Assembly: GCF_013410115.1 (NCBI RefSeq)
Contig: NZ_JACCCV010000001.1
Coordinates: forward strand, 2,728,001 to 2,792,000
From: Tunturiibacter gelidiferens
GTDB lineage: Bacteria; Acidobacteriota; Terriglobia; Terriglobales; Acidobacteriaceae
Length of the DNA stretch: 64,000 bases
Reading direction: 5' to 3'
The first letter of the stretch is position 1; every line of letters begins with the position of its first letter. Shown here piece by piece: positions 9,208 through 17,139 of the stretch. The notes beneath the pieces were generated by a model, which saw only the letters and a list, made by a program, of their open reading frames with translations, did not search any database and had not been told where the DNA came from. The translations under genes and the position numbers were made by a program.

Positions 9208-9633
9208 ATGAAGACAAGTGCGCGGAATACTCTGGCGGGAACGATCAGCCGGATCACGAAGGGTGCGGTGAACTCCGAGGTTTTGCTGGCGACAGCGGGT
9301 GGCGATGAGATAGCCGCGATCATTACGAATGGCAGCGTGGATGCCATGGGGTTGAAAGAGGGGATGAAGGCTTATGCGCTGGTGAAGGCTAGCTGGATCA
9401 TTCTGGGGAAGGATTTGGATAAGGGGAAGATCAGCACGCGGAATATTCTGCGTGGTGTGGTGGAGAGCATTCATGAGGGCAGCGTGAATGATGAGGTTTC
9501 GATCAGGCTACCGGGCGGAGAGAAGTTGACGGGCGTGATTACTGATGGGAGTGTGCATCGTTTAGAGTTGCATTTGGGTGAGCCGATTTGTGCCGCGTTC
9601 AAGGCTTCCAGTGTGATTGTTGCGGTGGATTGA
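9208..9633 (+). CDS. Di-Mop (TOBE) molybdate-binding protein
   Basis: This is a 141-residue protein made of two consecutive Mop/TOBE domains (about 1-70 and 73-141). Each repeat starts with S(A/T)RN.L.G and contains the conserved G(A/S)V(N)(S/D)EV and TNGSV/TDGSV elements. This is the organisation of soluble molbindins such as ModG, which bind molybdate or tungstate. ATG 9208 is preferred because GAGGAG (9195-9200) lies seven bases upstream. No mod transporter is adjacent, but a molybdenum enzyme operon (paoABC-like) lies at 37-41 kb. A two-hairpin repeat follows the stop. Confidence 0.9.
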   Translation: MKTSARNTLAGTISRITKGAVNSEVLLATAGGDEIAAIITNGSVDAMGLKEGMKAYALVKASWIILGKDLDKGKISTRNILRGVVESIHEGSVNDEVSIRLPGGEKLTGVITDGSVHRLELHLGEPICAAFKASSVIVAVD

Positions 9634-9640
9634 TTGCTTG

Positions 9641-9740
9641 TCCTGCCGGACGGGCTCCCTGCGCGGGACGCGGTCACTTCGTGACTTTTGTACCGGTCTT
9701 GGGTGAGGAAGGACCTTGGGGTCCTCCCGTTGGTCGGGAG
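9641..9740. repeat. Two-hairpin intergenic repeat, copy 2
   Basis: This full copy has TCCTGCCGGACGG at its start, the palindrome GTCACTTCGTGAC at 9673-9685 and the terminal hairpin CTCCCGTTGGTCGGGAG ending at 9740. It fills nearly all of the gap between the convergent Mop and cytochrome P450 genes. Confidence 0.85.
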
Positions 9741-11216
9741 TTAGCGGGGGATTAGCTGCATCATGAGCGGATCGCGGGGGCGCAGGGTGATCTTGGCCTG
9801 GACCTGGGGGGGCGCGGAGCCGAGGTAGGTCATGCGCCAGCGCTGGGCGAGAGTGGCGATGCTGAAGACGCCCTCCATCCAGGCGAAGCTCTCGCCGATG
9901 CATTGGCGACTGCCTCCGCCGAAGGGGAAGTAGGCGAACTTTGCGCGAGCGGCTTTATTCTCCGGGGTGAAGCGGTCGGGGTCGAAGCGGAGTGGGTCGG
10001 GGAAGTATTGCGGGTCGCGGCCCATGATGTATTGGCTGAAGAAGAAGTGCGCGCCGGAGGGGATGGTGTAGGGGCCGAGGGTGACGGGTTTGGTGGACAT
10101 GCGGCCCATCGCCCAGGCGGGCGGATAGAGGCGCATGGATTCGGCGAAGACCTGTTCGGTGTAACGGAGGGCAGGGTAGTCGGCTAGCGTGGGGAGGCGT
10201 TGAGTGGGGCCGGTGCCCAGGACGGCGTCCAGTTCGGCGTGGAGTTTGGCTTCGATGGCGGGGTTCTGGCTGAGGAGGTACCACGTCCAGGCGAGGCCGT
10301 TGGCTACGGTTTCGTAGCCGGCGAGGAAGATGGTGAGGACTTCGTCACGGACCTGCTCGTCGGACATGCCGGTTTGCTGGGTGGGGTCGTCGGACTCGTA
10401 TTTGCTGGCTAGGAGCATGGAGAGGAGGTCGCCTCCCGTCTTTTCTTCGCCGCCGGATTCGGCCTGGACTGCGGCTTCTCTGTGCTCTCGGATGAGGCGG
10501 TCGACTACTGCGTCGAGGCGAGCTTTGGAGCGGCGAAACTTCATGATGCCGGGGATGGGCAGGTGGAGGAAGGATTCGATTTTGGGGAAGGCGACGATGA
10601 AGTTGTAGAGGTCCATGATGGTGTTGACCTCGTCGTTGATGCTGCGGATGTCGGCGGTGACCTCGGTGTTGAAGAGGGTGCGGGCGACGATCTCGAGTGA
10701 GAGCTTCATGCTGGCGGCGGCGATGTCGATCGGTTGGCCGGAGGGCATTTCTCTCTGCCAAGTTTGGCGCTGGTGGGCGGCACAGGCCACGATCTGGTCG
10801 CCGTATGCAGCGATGCGCTGGCGATGGAAGGCGGGTGCGGCGATCTTGCGCTGACGCATGTGGATGGGATCGTCGGAGGTGATGAGGCCTTCGCCGAGGA
10901 GGAGTTTCATGCGGCGAACGGTTCGCTCTTTGACGAAGCTGGTGGCCTGGGTGACGAGGATCTCGCGGATGTATTCGGGGTCGTTGATGAAGACGATGGG
11001 TGTGCCCAGGAAGCGGTAGCAGGCTATGTTGCCGTAAGTCTTGAGGAGGTGCTCGAAGAGGAGGATGGGGCTGCCGAGTTTGACCCAGGGCTTGAAGGCG
11101 TAGAAGGGAAGGGAGTGCTTGAGGCCTGGGGGCATGCGACCCGCGTTGCTGACTGAAGATGCGACGGATGGGGCGGGTTCTGGGGGAGCTTCGAGGGTGG
11201 GGGGAGGGGTGGTCAT
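9741..11216 (-). CDS. Cytochrome P450
   Basis: This 491-residue heme monooxygenase has all family marks: the I-helix oxygen-activation motif AGYET (299-303), ExxR (E359-R362), PERF-like PDRF near 413, and the heme loop FPFGGGSRQCIG with the proximal Cys at 439. It has no signal peptide. The layout resembles CYP102/CYP110-like fatty-acid or hydrocarbon hydroxylases, but the substrate cannot be read from the sequence. No ferredoxin or reductase lies beside it, so electrons must come from partners encoded elsewhere. Two-hairpin repeats flank it on both sides. Confidence 0.95.
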   Translation of the reverse strand: MTTPPPTLEAPPEPAPSVASSVSNAGRMPPGLKHSLPFYAFKPWVKLGSPILLFEHLLKTYGNIACYRFLGTPIVFINDPEYIREILVTQATSFVKERTVRRMKLLLGEGLITSDDPIHMRQRKIAAPAFHRQRIAAYGDQIVACAAHQRQTWQREMPSGQPIDIAAASMKLSLEIVARTLFNTEVTADIRSINDEVNTIMDLYNFIVAFPKIESFLHLPIPGIMKFRRSKARLDAVVDRLIREHREAAVQAESGGEEKTGGDLLSMLLASKYESDDPTQQTGMSDEQVRDEVLTIFLAGYETVANGLAWTWYLLSQNPAIEAKLHAELDAVLGTGPTQRLPTLADYPALRYTEQVFAESMRLYPPAWAMGRMSTKPVTLGPYTIPSGAHFFFSQYIMGRDPQYFPDPLRFDPDRFTPENKAARAKFAYFPFGGGSRQCIGESFAWMEGVFSIATLAQRWRMTYLGSAPPQVQAKITLRPRDPLMMQLIPR

Positions 11217-11259
11217 GGTGTCGTCTTAGGTGGCTTTGCCTTAACTGCCTTAGAAACTG

Positions 11260-11344
11260 TCCTGCCGGACGGGCCTCCTACGCGGAGGGCGGGCGTTCGC
11301 ACGCCTTTTTACTGCTTCGCCCGGTCCTCCCGTTGGTCGGAGGA
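11260..11344 (+). repeat. Two-hairpin intergenic repeat, copy 3
   Basis: It starts with TCCTGCCGGACGGG. In place of the usual GTCAC hairpin it has a different paired sequence (GGGCGTTCGCACGCC region), and it ends with CTCCCGTTGGTCGGAG. The opposite-facing copy 4 follows after 10 bases. Confidence 0.75.
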
Positions 11345-11354
11345 GAAGTTGATT

Positions 11355-11450
11355 CCGACTAACGGGAGGACCGGCGCCGATAACCTACCAAGACACGATA
11401 TACGCGTCACGAAGTGACCGCTCCGCGCGTAGCGGGCCTGTCCGGCAGGA
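11355..11450 (-). repeat. Two-hairpin intergenic repeat, copy 4 (inverted)
   Basis: Read on the minus strand it shows TCCTGCCGGAC, the palindrome GTCACTTCGTGAC (11406-11418) and TCCTCCCGTTAGTCGG. Together with copy 3 it forms a large inverted repeat that could fold into a cruciform or long RNA hairpin. Confidence 0.8.
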
Positions 11451-11524
11451 CAGCTTCTTAGACGAGGAGAACATACTTCGGGTGGGCGCGGTGGGCGGCG
11501 TTGACGCGGTGGAAAGAAGCGGGA

Positions 11525-12199
11525 TCAGGCTTCGGTGGCGTCGAGTCGGGAGAGGACGATGTTGCGAATGATCTCTTCGATGTGGTCGATGGAGGAGTCT
11601 TCGCGGATGGTGGCGACGCGTTGAGGTTCGCGGGCGGCGATCTCTTCGTACTTGTTGTAGATGCGGCGATAAAAATCGTCGGGTTCGCGTTCGAAGCGGT
11701 TTTCGTCGGTGCCTTGCTTTTCGACGTGGCGCTGATTGCGGCGGCGGGCGCGGCGAAGGGAGGATTCCAATGATGGGAGGAGGAGGAGGGTGAGGTCGGG
11801 CTGGAGGTTGTCGCAGGCGGCGGCGTGCATGGCGAGGATGCGTTCGCTGCCGAGCTGACGGCCTCCGCCCTGATAGGCCTCGGAGGAGTCGGTGTAGCGG
11901 TCGCAGAGGACGAGGGAGCCGGCGGCGAGGGCAGGGAGGATGACCTCTGCGATGGACTGGGCGCGGTCGGCGAACATGAGGGCCATCTCGGCTGCGGGGG
12001 CGATGGGGCCGAGTGCGGCTTCGGAGCGGGAGTCGAGCAGGATGCTGCGGATGCGGTCGCCGAGGGCGGTGCCTCCGGGCTGGCGGAGGGTGATGACGGT
12101 GTGGCCTTCGGACTCAAGTGAGGTAGCGAGGCGGCGGAGCTGGGTGGTCTTTCCGGAGCCGTCGAGGCCCTCGAAGGTGATGAAATATCCGCGGGGCAT
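11525..12199 (-). CDS. tmk: Thymidylate kinase
   Basis: The enzyme phosphorylates dTMP to dTDP in the cytoplasm, an essential step of dTTP synthesis. The 224-residue protein has the Walker A motif GLDGSGKT (11-18) at the N-terminus, the dTMP-binding DRYTDSSxAYQG motif (about 101-112) and a LID region rich in Arg (RRARRRNQR). The usual REPGGT motif reads RQPGGT here (about 39-44), so the Glu is replaced by Gln. The length is normal. It stands alone on the minus strand, separate from holB, with which tmk is often paired in other bacteria. Confidence 0.95.
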   Translation of the reverse strand: MPRGYFITFEGLDGSGKTTQLRRLATSLESEGHTVITLRQPGGTALGDRIRSILLDSRSEAALGPIAPAAEMALMFADRAQSIAEVILPALAAGSLVLCDRYTDSSEAYQGGGRQLGSERILAMHAAACDNLQPDLTLLLLPSLESSLRRARRRNQRHVEKQGTDENRFEREPDDFYRRIYNKYEEIAAREPQRVATIREDSSIDHIEEIIRNIVLSRLDATEA

Positions 12200-12312
12200 G
12201 GTCTTCAGCTTACCGCAGATGAGGAAGATGGAATCTTAGCGAGAAGGCAGGTGCGGCGGGTAAGAGAACGCTGCGGCTGTTGCGCGCCTGCCCTGTAAGC
12301 GGCGAGGTTGAG

Positions 12313-12465
12313 ATGCTTATCGTTATTTTTCTTGTCGCGGTCGTCCCACTCTTAGCAGTGGGAGGGGTGTTTGCTTTTATGGCTAAGGATCAGAAGCGCA
12401 AAGGACAGAGCGGTACTGTTAGAGCCGGAGAGATTACGCAAGGACGGGCATCGGGGCTGGACTAG
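12313..12465 (+). CDS. Small single-pass membrane protein
   Basis: This candidate gene encodes 50 residues: a hydrophobic N-terminal helix (LIVIFLVAVVPLLAVGGVFAFM) and a short basic/polar tail with KDQKRKGQ. ATG 12313 is chosen because GGCGAGG lies upstream. It has no recognised family. A second small protein with the same design follows about 50 bases downstream, which supports both being real. The role is unknown. Confidence 0.45.
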   Translation: MLIVIFLVAVVPLLAVGGVFAFMAKDQKRKGQSGTVRAGEITQGRASGLD

Positions 12466-12513
12466 CAGCAAAGTGGCTGTGCGAGTTCTTGCCAGTGCTG
12501 ATTGGGAAAGCCT

Positions 12514-12702
12514 ATGATGTTGCGCGCTGCGGAAAGTGAGTGCAGCAGAGGGCCCCGACGTATGATGATGGTCGTGATTTTTGCAATGGTGTTTGTGCTT
12601 CTGGCATTGGGTTTGGTGATTACTTTGATGATTCGGTCTCACGGTCGCCAGTTTCATCGTGGATCTTTGAAGGCCGGGAGTGGGACACACGGAGTGAAGT
12701 GA
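12514..12702 (+). CDS. Small single-pass membrane protein
   Basis: This candidate gene encodes about 62 residues from ATG 12514, or 46 residues from ATG 12562. It has one hydrophobic helix (MMVVIFAMVFVLLALGLVITLMI) followed by a basic tail (RSHGRQFHRGSLKAG). Helix and tail resemble the upstream small protein (12313-12465), so they may be diverged duplicates. No family is recognised and the start is uncertain. Confidence 0.4.
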   Translation: MMLRAAESECSRGPRRMMMVVIFAMVFVLLALGLVITLMIRSHGRQFHRGSLKAGSGTHGVK

Positions 12703-12731
12703 GCCTGCCGGGCTCGAACGGATGATGGGAT

Positions 12732-13088
12732 CTACCTGGCGCTGGTGACGGTGGGCGCGGGTTGCCAGGTGACCCCGATGGTCGTAATGGCGATGGCCAG
12801 AGAGCCTTCTGCTCCTTCTTTGAGGAAGGGGCCGTCGGACTTGTGTTCCTGGTGGGCGCTGTCGGTGTAGAGGAGCTTGGTAGGGCCGGAGCCGAGGACC
12901 TTGAAGCGATAGTGGAAGTCGGCGCCGGGGGCGAGGTTTTGCGTGCCGAAGCTGGCGCTGGGGTAGTCGATTTCGAGGAGCTCGATGGGCTGGCCGGTGC
13001 GATTGCTGACTGTGGTCTCGACGTAGGGGGAGTGGCATCCGGTGGCGGTGAGGCTGGCGAGAAGGGCGAGCGCGAGCAGGGAACGCAT
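12732..13088 (-). CDS. Small secreted lipoprotein, function unknown
   Basis: This 118-residue protein begins with a lipoprotein signal (MRSLLALALLASLTATGC, with the lipobox ending at Cys18). The mature part (about 100 residues) looks beta-rich and includes VETTVSNRTGQPIELLEIDYPSASFG. The start at 13088 is chosen because it places the lipobox correctly; the open frame extends further upstream but without a signal. No named family is recognised. It is divergent from the alpha/beta hydrolase gene, with a palindrome in the shared upstream region. Confidence 0.7.
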   Translation of the reverse strand: MRSLLALALLASLTATGCHSPYVETTVSNRTGQPIELLEIDYPSASFGTQNLAPGADFHYRFKVLGSGPTKLLYTDSAHQEHKSDGPFLKEGAEGSLAIAITTIGVTWQPAPTVTSAR

Positions 13089-13160
13089 AAGGTTCAAGGG
13101 TATCAGGGTGGATGGTGACCGCCGTTTTGCACCAACTCTGATTCTGCAAAAATCTGATTT

Positions 13161-13188
13161 TGCCAAAAAGATGGTTATCCTTTTGGCA
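13161..13188. promoter_or_regulatory. Imperfect palindrome between divergent genes
   Basis: TGCCAAAAAG (13161-13170) and CCTTTTGGCA (13179-13188) pair at 9 of 10 positions around an 8-base spacer. It lies between the divergent lipoprotein and hydrolase genes, a usual place for an operator. The regulator is unknown. Confidence 0.4.
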
Positions 13189-13209
13189 GATGGAGATTCC
13201 AGAAAACTC

Positions 13210-13980
13210 ATGAATAGCAAACGGAAACTACCTTTCTGCACCGTCTTTGGGTTGGCGGTTTTGTATTTAAGCGTTTGCAAATCTTCTCTCTCACAGTCTG
13301 CTCCAGTGTCAGTAGCGACGAGTAGAGATGGAAGATTCAAGTATGAGATCTTTGGAAAAGATGACCCTGGGAAGCCGCTATTGATTCTTCTTCATGGCGC
13401 GAGCGGGCCAAGTGTGGGGTTCTATCGCGAGCAAGCCGAGTATTTCTCGAGCAACGGCTATACCGTCTTTCTACCTCATTATTTTGATGCGACAAAGTCC
13501 AGCGATCCGACAATGGACAATTATCATGCCTGGGTGAACGTAGTGAAGACGCTGCTCAGCGAGCAGAGAGCACCTACCGGATCCGCTCACAGAAAATCAG
13601 TATTGGTTGGCTATTCTCTTGGTGCATCGGTCGCCGTGGCGGCGGGCTCTGAAGAGGTACCAGTAGATGCGATTGCTGAATGGTACGGGAGCCTTCCGGA
13701 TGATTTCTTTTACCATCTGCAGGGGATGCCACCACTTCTAATCCTTCATGGCGAGCGCGACTATAACATTCCCGTTGAGAACGCCCAGCAACTTATAAAG
13801 CTCTGTGGAATAAAACAGTTTCAGTGCGAAAGCCATATCTATCCTGATCAGGGTCATGGATTCTCGGGAGCAGCGTTGAAGGACGCGGATTCAAGAACAC
13901 TGTCGTTTTTCTCTCGTTCTGTACAACGTGAAGAGGCTCAGAATGACAACGGAAAAAGCAGGAAAATGCAAAACCGCTGA
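13210..13980 (+). CDS. Secreted alpha/beta hydrolase (dienelactone hydrolase-like)
   Basis: This 256-residue protein has an N-terminal signal peptide (MNSKRKLPFCTVFGLAVLYL region) and an alpha/beta hydrolase fold. The oxyanion region LLILLHGASG, the nucleophile elbow GYSLG, the acid in HGERDYN and the catalytic His in DQGHGF are all present and in order. It is likely an extracytoplasmic esterase or lactonase; the substrate is unknown. ATG 13210 is chosen because it opens the signal peptide, although no strong ribosome site is visible. Its codon use is less GC-rich than its neighbours, which may indicate transfer. Confidence 0.85.
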   Translation: MNSKRKLPFCTVFGLAVLYLSVCKSSLSQSAPVSVATSRDGRFKYEIFGKDDPGKPLLILLHGASGPSVGFYREQAEYFSSNGYTVFLPHYFDATKSSDPTMDNYHAWVNVVKTLLSEQRAPTGSAHRKSVLVGYSLGASVAVAAGSEEVPVDAIAEWYGSLPDDFFYHLQGMPPLLILHGERDYNIPVENAQQLIKLCGIKQFQCESHIYPDQGHGFSGAALKDADSRTLSFFSRSVQREEAQNDNGKSRKMQNR

Positions 13981-14109
13981 GGCAAAGGCGAAATACGGGG
14001 GTTTTGACGGATACCGCGGCATGAATCGGTTCGCTGCAACTTAGAGCTGTGGCTGCAATCCACTGCGTCGCGCGATGAGACTGCGCGACTTTGGTCGAGA
14101 TGACGCGTC
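13981..14109. repeat. 130-bp interspersed repeat, copy A
   Basis: This block begins GGCAAAGGCGAAAT and includes the palindromic run CACTGCGTCGCGCGATGAG ending in GGTCGAGATGACGCG. Copy B at 14220 matches it closely along the whole length. Confidence 0.8.
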
Positions 14110-14174
14110 ACGCGGGTTGACCAAGTGTGCTTAGGGGCGCCGATTGTTTTGGTGGGGAGAACGAACGATGCAAA

Positions 14175-14200
14175 AGCAGATCCCTGCGGGATGACAACAA
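14175..14200. repeat. Short palindromic repeat (CAGATCCC type), copy 1
   Basis: It reads AGCAGATCCC then TGC then GGGATGACAACAA; the CATCCC/GGGATG half-sites make a small hairpin. The same unit recurs at 14358, 21549, 21594, 46243 and 49025. Confidence 0.75.
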
Positions 14201-14219
14201 ATGAACGGACAACTGCAAA

Positions 14220-14347
14220 GGCAAAGGCGAAATGCGGGGGTCTTGACGGGTACCCAGCATGAATCGGTTCGCTGCAACTGAGAGCTGTGGCCGCGATCCA
14301 CTGCGTCGCGCGATGAGACTGCGCGACTTCGGTCGAGATGACGCGCC
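14220..14347. repeat. 130-bp interspersed repeat, copy B
   Basis: This is a close match to 13981-14109 in the same orientation. The two are separated by a spacer carrying the short CAGATCCC palindrome. Confidence 0.8.
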
Positions 14348-14357
14348 ATCAGGCAAC

Positions 14358-14383
14358 AGCAGATCCCTACGGGATGACAACAA
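14358..14383. repeat. Short palindromic repeat (CAGATCCC type), copy 2
   Basis: ACAGCAGATCCC, TAC, GGGATGACAACAAA: the same unit as at 14175, placed after copy B of the longer repeat. Confidence 0.75.
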
Positions 14384-14427
14384 AAAGAAAACGGACAACT
14401 GCCGAGGCAAAGACAAGCAAAACTGTT

Positions 14428-15264
14428 TTAGAGGAAGGGTAGGAGCTCGGAGGTTCGGGTCGGAGGCTTGTCGAGGATGCGGGCGGTGAGGACGGCTCCG
14501 GAGCGGTTGTCGTGAAGGGTGATGGGGAAGGCGAGGACGCTCCAGGTGAGTTGCGGCTCCTGCGGGCGGGGCTGAGCGAGCAGGCCGCGATGGGTGCGAT
14601 CGATGTAGGTTTCGCGAGTGAGACAGACGGTCTGGAGGACGTCGCTCCAGTCGCGCATGAAGGGACGCATCTCCTGAAAGACACTGCGGCCGATGAACCA
14701 CTCACGCGGTTGGCCGAGGTATTCGGCGACGCTGTCGTTGCAGTACTGCCAGACGCCCTTTTCGTCGAAGATCTGGACGAGGACGTCGGAGCCGATGGCC
14801 ATGGCGATGCGGGAGTAGAAGAAGTCGCGGGCGTCGACGACGACGGGTGCGCCGCGGCGCTTCGCTTCGAGAGAGCTGAGGGCGTCGAGAAGATCTTCGA
14901 CTGAGCTGTGGCCCTTGAGGAGATGCATGTCTTCGACACCGCCGAAGTAGCGGTCGATGGTTGCCGAGAGGATGATGATGGGGACGTGAGGGCGGCGGCG
15001 GCGGAGGAGAGCTGCTACCTCGGTGCCGAACTGACCTGCTCCGAGATGATAGTCGAGGACGGCGATGTCGATGTTGTTGAAGAGGTCGGTGGCCTCTTCG
15101 ATGGTGGAGGCGGGGACGCACTCGTAGCCGTGCTGCCGCAGTATGGCGGAGCGGAGATGGAGATTGGTGGGCTCGTCATCGAGCAAAAGAACGCGAACGG
15201 GTTGGGCTGTGGTGCTTTGCATCTCGGTGGAGCCGCTGCGGAGACTTTCAGGAGGTTCCATCAT
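14428..15264 (-). CDS. Receiver-domain response regulator with C-terminal PAS domain
   Basis: This 278-residue protein has an N-terminal receiver domain (about 22-135) with acidic D29/D30, the phosphoacceptor D71 (VLDYH) and the switch K117 (LLKG). A PAS-like domain follows (about 143-268; motifs DEKGVWQYCNDSVAEYLGQ and REWFIGRSVFQEM). There is no DNA-binding or kinase domain, so output is likely by protein contact or by sensing through PAS. It lies 57 bases downstream of lpxD on the same strand but need not share its function. No cognate kinase is adjacent. Confidence 0.85.
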   Translation of the reverse strand: MMEPPESLRSGSTEMQSTTAQPVRVLLLDDEPTNLHLRSAILRQHGYECVPASTIEEATDLFNNIDIAVLDYHLGAGQFGTEVAALLRRRRPHVPIIILSATIDRYFGGVEDMHLLKGHSSVEDLLDALSSLEAKRRGAPVVVDARDFFYSRIAMAIGSDVLVQIFDEKGVWQYCNDSVAEYLGQPREWFIGRSVFQEMRPFMRDWSDVLQTVCLTRETYIDRTHRGLLAQPRPQEPQLTWSVLAFPITLHDNRSGAVLTARILDKPPTRTSELLPFL

Positions 15265-15321
15265 GTCGTACCCCCAAGTACCTCTATGAGTTATATACGA
15301 CGAGGGTCACCGCATGAATGG

Positions 15322-16338
15322 TTATTTTAGTTTCGACTTTATGTCGCGTAGTAGTTCGGGAAGTCGATTGAAGAGCGCGACGGAACGAAGCCACTGCCGG
15401 TTGTCGATGGCGGGATAGCCGCTGACGACCTTTCCGGGGGCTACATCGTTGGGAATTCCGCTTTGGGCTGTCGCGATGGCTCCGTCGCCGATGGTGCAGT
15501 GTCCAGCGACGCCGACCTGGCCGGCGAGGATGACGTTTTTGCCGATGATGGTGGAACCGGCGAGGCCAACCTGGGCGCAGAGGAGAGTGTCTTCGCCTAC
15601 GGTTGAGCCATGGCCAACCTGGACGAGATTGTCGATCTTGGCTCCGGCGTGGACGCGGGTTTCGCCGATGGAGGCGCGGTCGATGCAGGCGTTGGCCTGG
15701 ACTTCGACGTTGTCTTCGAGGATGGCGGGGCCGGATTGGAGGATCTTGTACCAGCTGCCGTCGGATTGGCGGGCGAAGCCGAAGCCGTCGGCCCCTACGA
15801 TGGCACCGTTCTGGAGGGTGACGTTGTCGCCTAGCTGGCAGTGTTCGCGAACGATGGCGTGGGCGTGGGCGAAGAAGTTGTCGCCGATGCCGGCGTGGGG
15901 GTAGAGGACGACGTGGGGGAGGATGATGGCGTTGTCACCAATGGTGACGTGCTCGCCGATGACGGCGTAGGCGCCGATGTGGGCGTTGGCTCCGATCTGC
16001 GCGGTAGGCGCGATGGCTGCGGTGGGGTCGATGCCGGGGGCGTAGGTGGGCGGCTGATAGAAGAGTTCGATGGCGCGCGCAAAGGCCAGGTAGGGGTTTT
16101 TGAGGCGGAGGGTGGCGGCAGGGATCTCAGGGAAGTCGGGTTCGACGAGGACGGCGGTTGCCTTTGTGGTGTGGGCGAGGGAGGCGTACTTCGGGTTGGC
16201 GACGAAGGCGAGGGCACCGGGAGTGGCGGTCTCGATGCCGGCTACCTGGGTGATTCGGGCGGCAGGATCGCCGTGCAGGGTGGCGCCGAGATGATCGGCC
16301 AGGGCGGCGAGAGTTACCGATTTCGGACTGGATTGCAT
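15322..16338 (-). CDS. lpxD: UDP-3-O-acylglucosamine N-acyltransferase
   Basis: LpxD adds the N-linked 3-hydroxyacyl chain to UDP-3-O-acylglucosamine in lipid A synthesis, in the cytoplasm. The 338-residue protein has an N-terminal uridine-binding domain (about 1-100; [10 protein letters not shown] motif) and a left-handed beta helix of hexapeptide repeats (about 105-310). The catalytic His lies in [17 protein letters not shown]-type sequence ([11 protein letters not shown]) matches the family. The presence of lpxD shows a lipopolysaccharide-bearing outer membrane. It is 45 bases downstream of the unknown gene at 16384; other lpx genes are not in the window. Confidence 0.95.
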   Translation of the reverse strand: MQSSPKSVTLAALADHLGATLHGDPAARITQVAGIETATPGALAFVANPKYASLAHTTKATAVLVEPDFPEIPAATLRLKNPYLAFARAIELFYQPPTYAPGIDPTAAIAPTAQIGANAHIGAYAVIGEHVTIGDNAIILPHVVLYPHAGIGDNFFAHAHAIVREHCQLGDNVTLQNGAIVGADGFGFARQSDGSWYKILQSGPAILEDNVEVQANACIDRASIGETRVHAGAKIDNLVQVGHGSTVGEDTLLCAQVGLAGSTIIGKNVILAGQVGVAGHCTIGDGAIATAQSGIPNDVAPGKVVSGYPAIDNRQWLRSVALFNRLPELLRDIKSKLK

Positions 16339-16383
16339 GGGGTGGATTGTAATGGACGAGACAACGAAGGGTCTGTGATGGAG

Positions 16384-16923
16384 CTAGTTGGGGCGGCTGT
16401 TGGGTGGGATGAGGTTGGTAAAGAGGTCTTCCTGCAGGCTGGGGACTGAAGAGGCAGGGAGGGGTTTGCGGCGCGACGGGCTGGTGATGACGGCAAGAAG
16501 CTGGAGGTCGGTGATGGAGGTGCGGGGGACGAAGATGCGCTGTGTGTTGGAGCGGACGTCGGGTGGGGTGAGCTGGAGGCCGGTGTCGTTGATGAGGTCG
16601 TCGGCGAGGGTGAGGTCGATGGGAGCGAGGCCCTCGAGGAGGTCGCCGGAGCGGAAGGTGAGGCGGAGCCAAAGGCCTTCGGTGCGAGGCTTTGCGAGGA
16701 AGGTGCGGCGGGTGAGGCGTTCGGGGTTGGCCGTGTCGTTGAGGTTGTAGTCGCGGACGTAGCAGATGTGCTTTATGTCGTTGATGGCGAGGGAGATGAC
16801 ACGACCGCTGAGGTCGAGGAGGTCGATGGCGCGGTTACGCGTGAAGCCGGAGAGCGGCAGATAGCCGGGGAGAGTATCTCCTGTGAAGCGGCGGACGATG
16901 ACCTTCTTGTGCGCGGAGGACAT
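16384..16923 (-). CDS. Conserved protein of unknown function
   Basis: This 179-residue protein is cytoplasmic by sequence (no signal peptide or membrane helix). The N-terminal half contains KKVIVRRFTGDTLPGYLPLSGF and LLDLSGRVISLAINDIKHICYVRDYN, followed by RTFLAKPRTEGLWLRLTFRSGD and a C-terminal polar tail. I do not recognise a named family, but the composition and closeness to lpxD (45 bases, same strand) suggest a genuine gene. ATG 16923 is chosen as the start because the frame before it shows no conserved-looking sequence and GGAGG-like bases do not fit the earlier ATG. Confidence 0.7.
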   Translation of the reverse strand: MSSAHKKVIVRRFTGDTLPGYLPLSGFTRNRAIDLLDLSGRVISLAINDIKHICYVRDYNLNDTANPERLTRRTFLAKPRTEGLWLRLTFRSGDLLEGLAPIDLTLADDLINDTGLQLTPPDVRSNTQRIFVPRTSITDLQLLAVITSPSRRKPLPASSVPSLQEDLFTNLIPPNSRPN

Positions 16924-17139
16924 AAGGACTCGCGGATTGTCGCATACCAAGGGTTAGAGCAACGAAAAAGGTGCAACCGGAGTAGTCAATTCGCTAATGC
17001 TGTGTTACATTGGCCTTTTGCGTTTACCTGTGCTCACCATTATAAACGCTTGATTCGTCGGAGCTTAGCCTGCATTGGATAGGGCTTCGATGGGTTGCGG
17101 CGGTCCGGTTTGAACCGGCTTGGAGTAAAAGTACCAGTT

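Larger units (their letters stand above)
11217..11524. other. Intergenic region carrying two inverted repeat copies
   Basis: The gap between tmk and the P450 gene (both minus strand) is almost entirely made of two copies of the two-hairpin repeat in opposite orientation (11260-11344 and 11355-11450). No gene is seen. Confidence 0.7.
13981..14427. other. Repeat-filled intergenic region
   Basis: The gap of about 450 bases between the hydrolase and the receiver-PAS gene holds two copies of a 130-bp direct repeat and two copies of the short CAGATCCC...GGGATGACAAC palindrome. No coding potential is supported. Confidence 0.7.

Noticed and set aside
8338-9474. 378-codon minus-strand frame overlapping the CAP gene
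   Set aside because: Arg/His/Pro-rich, overlaps both a CAP domain gene and the Mop gene, no domain.
14175-14383. CRISPR array
   Set aside because: Repeats here are irregularly spaced palindromes with no uniform spacers and no cas genes nearby.
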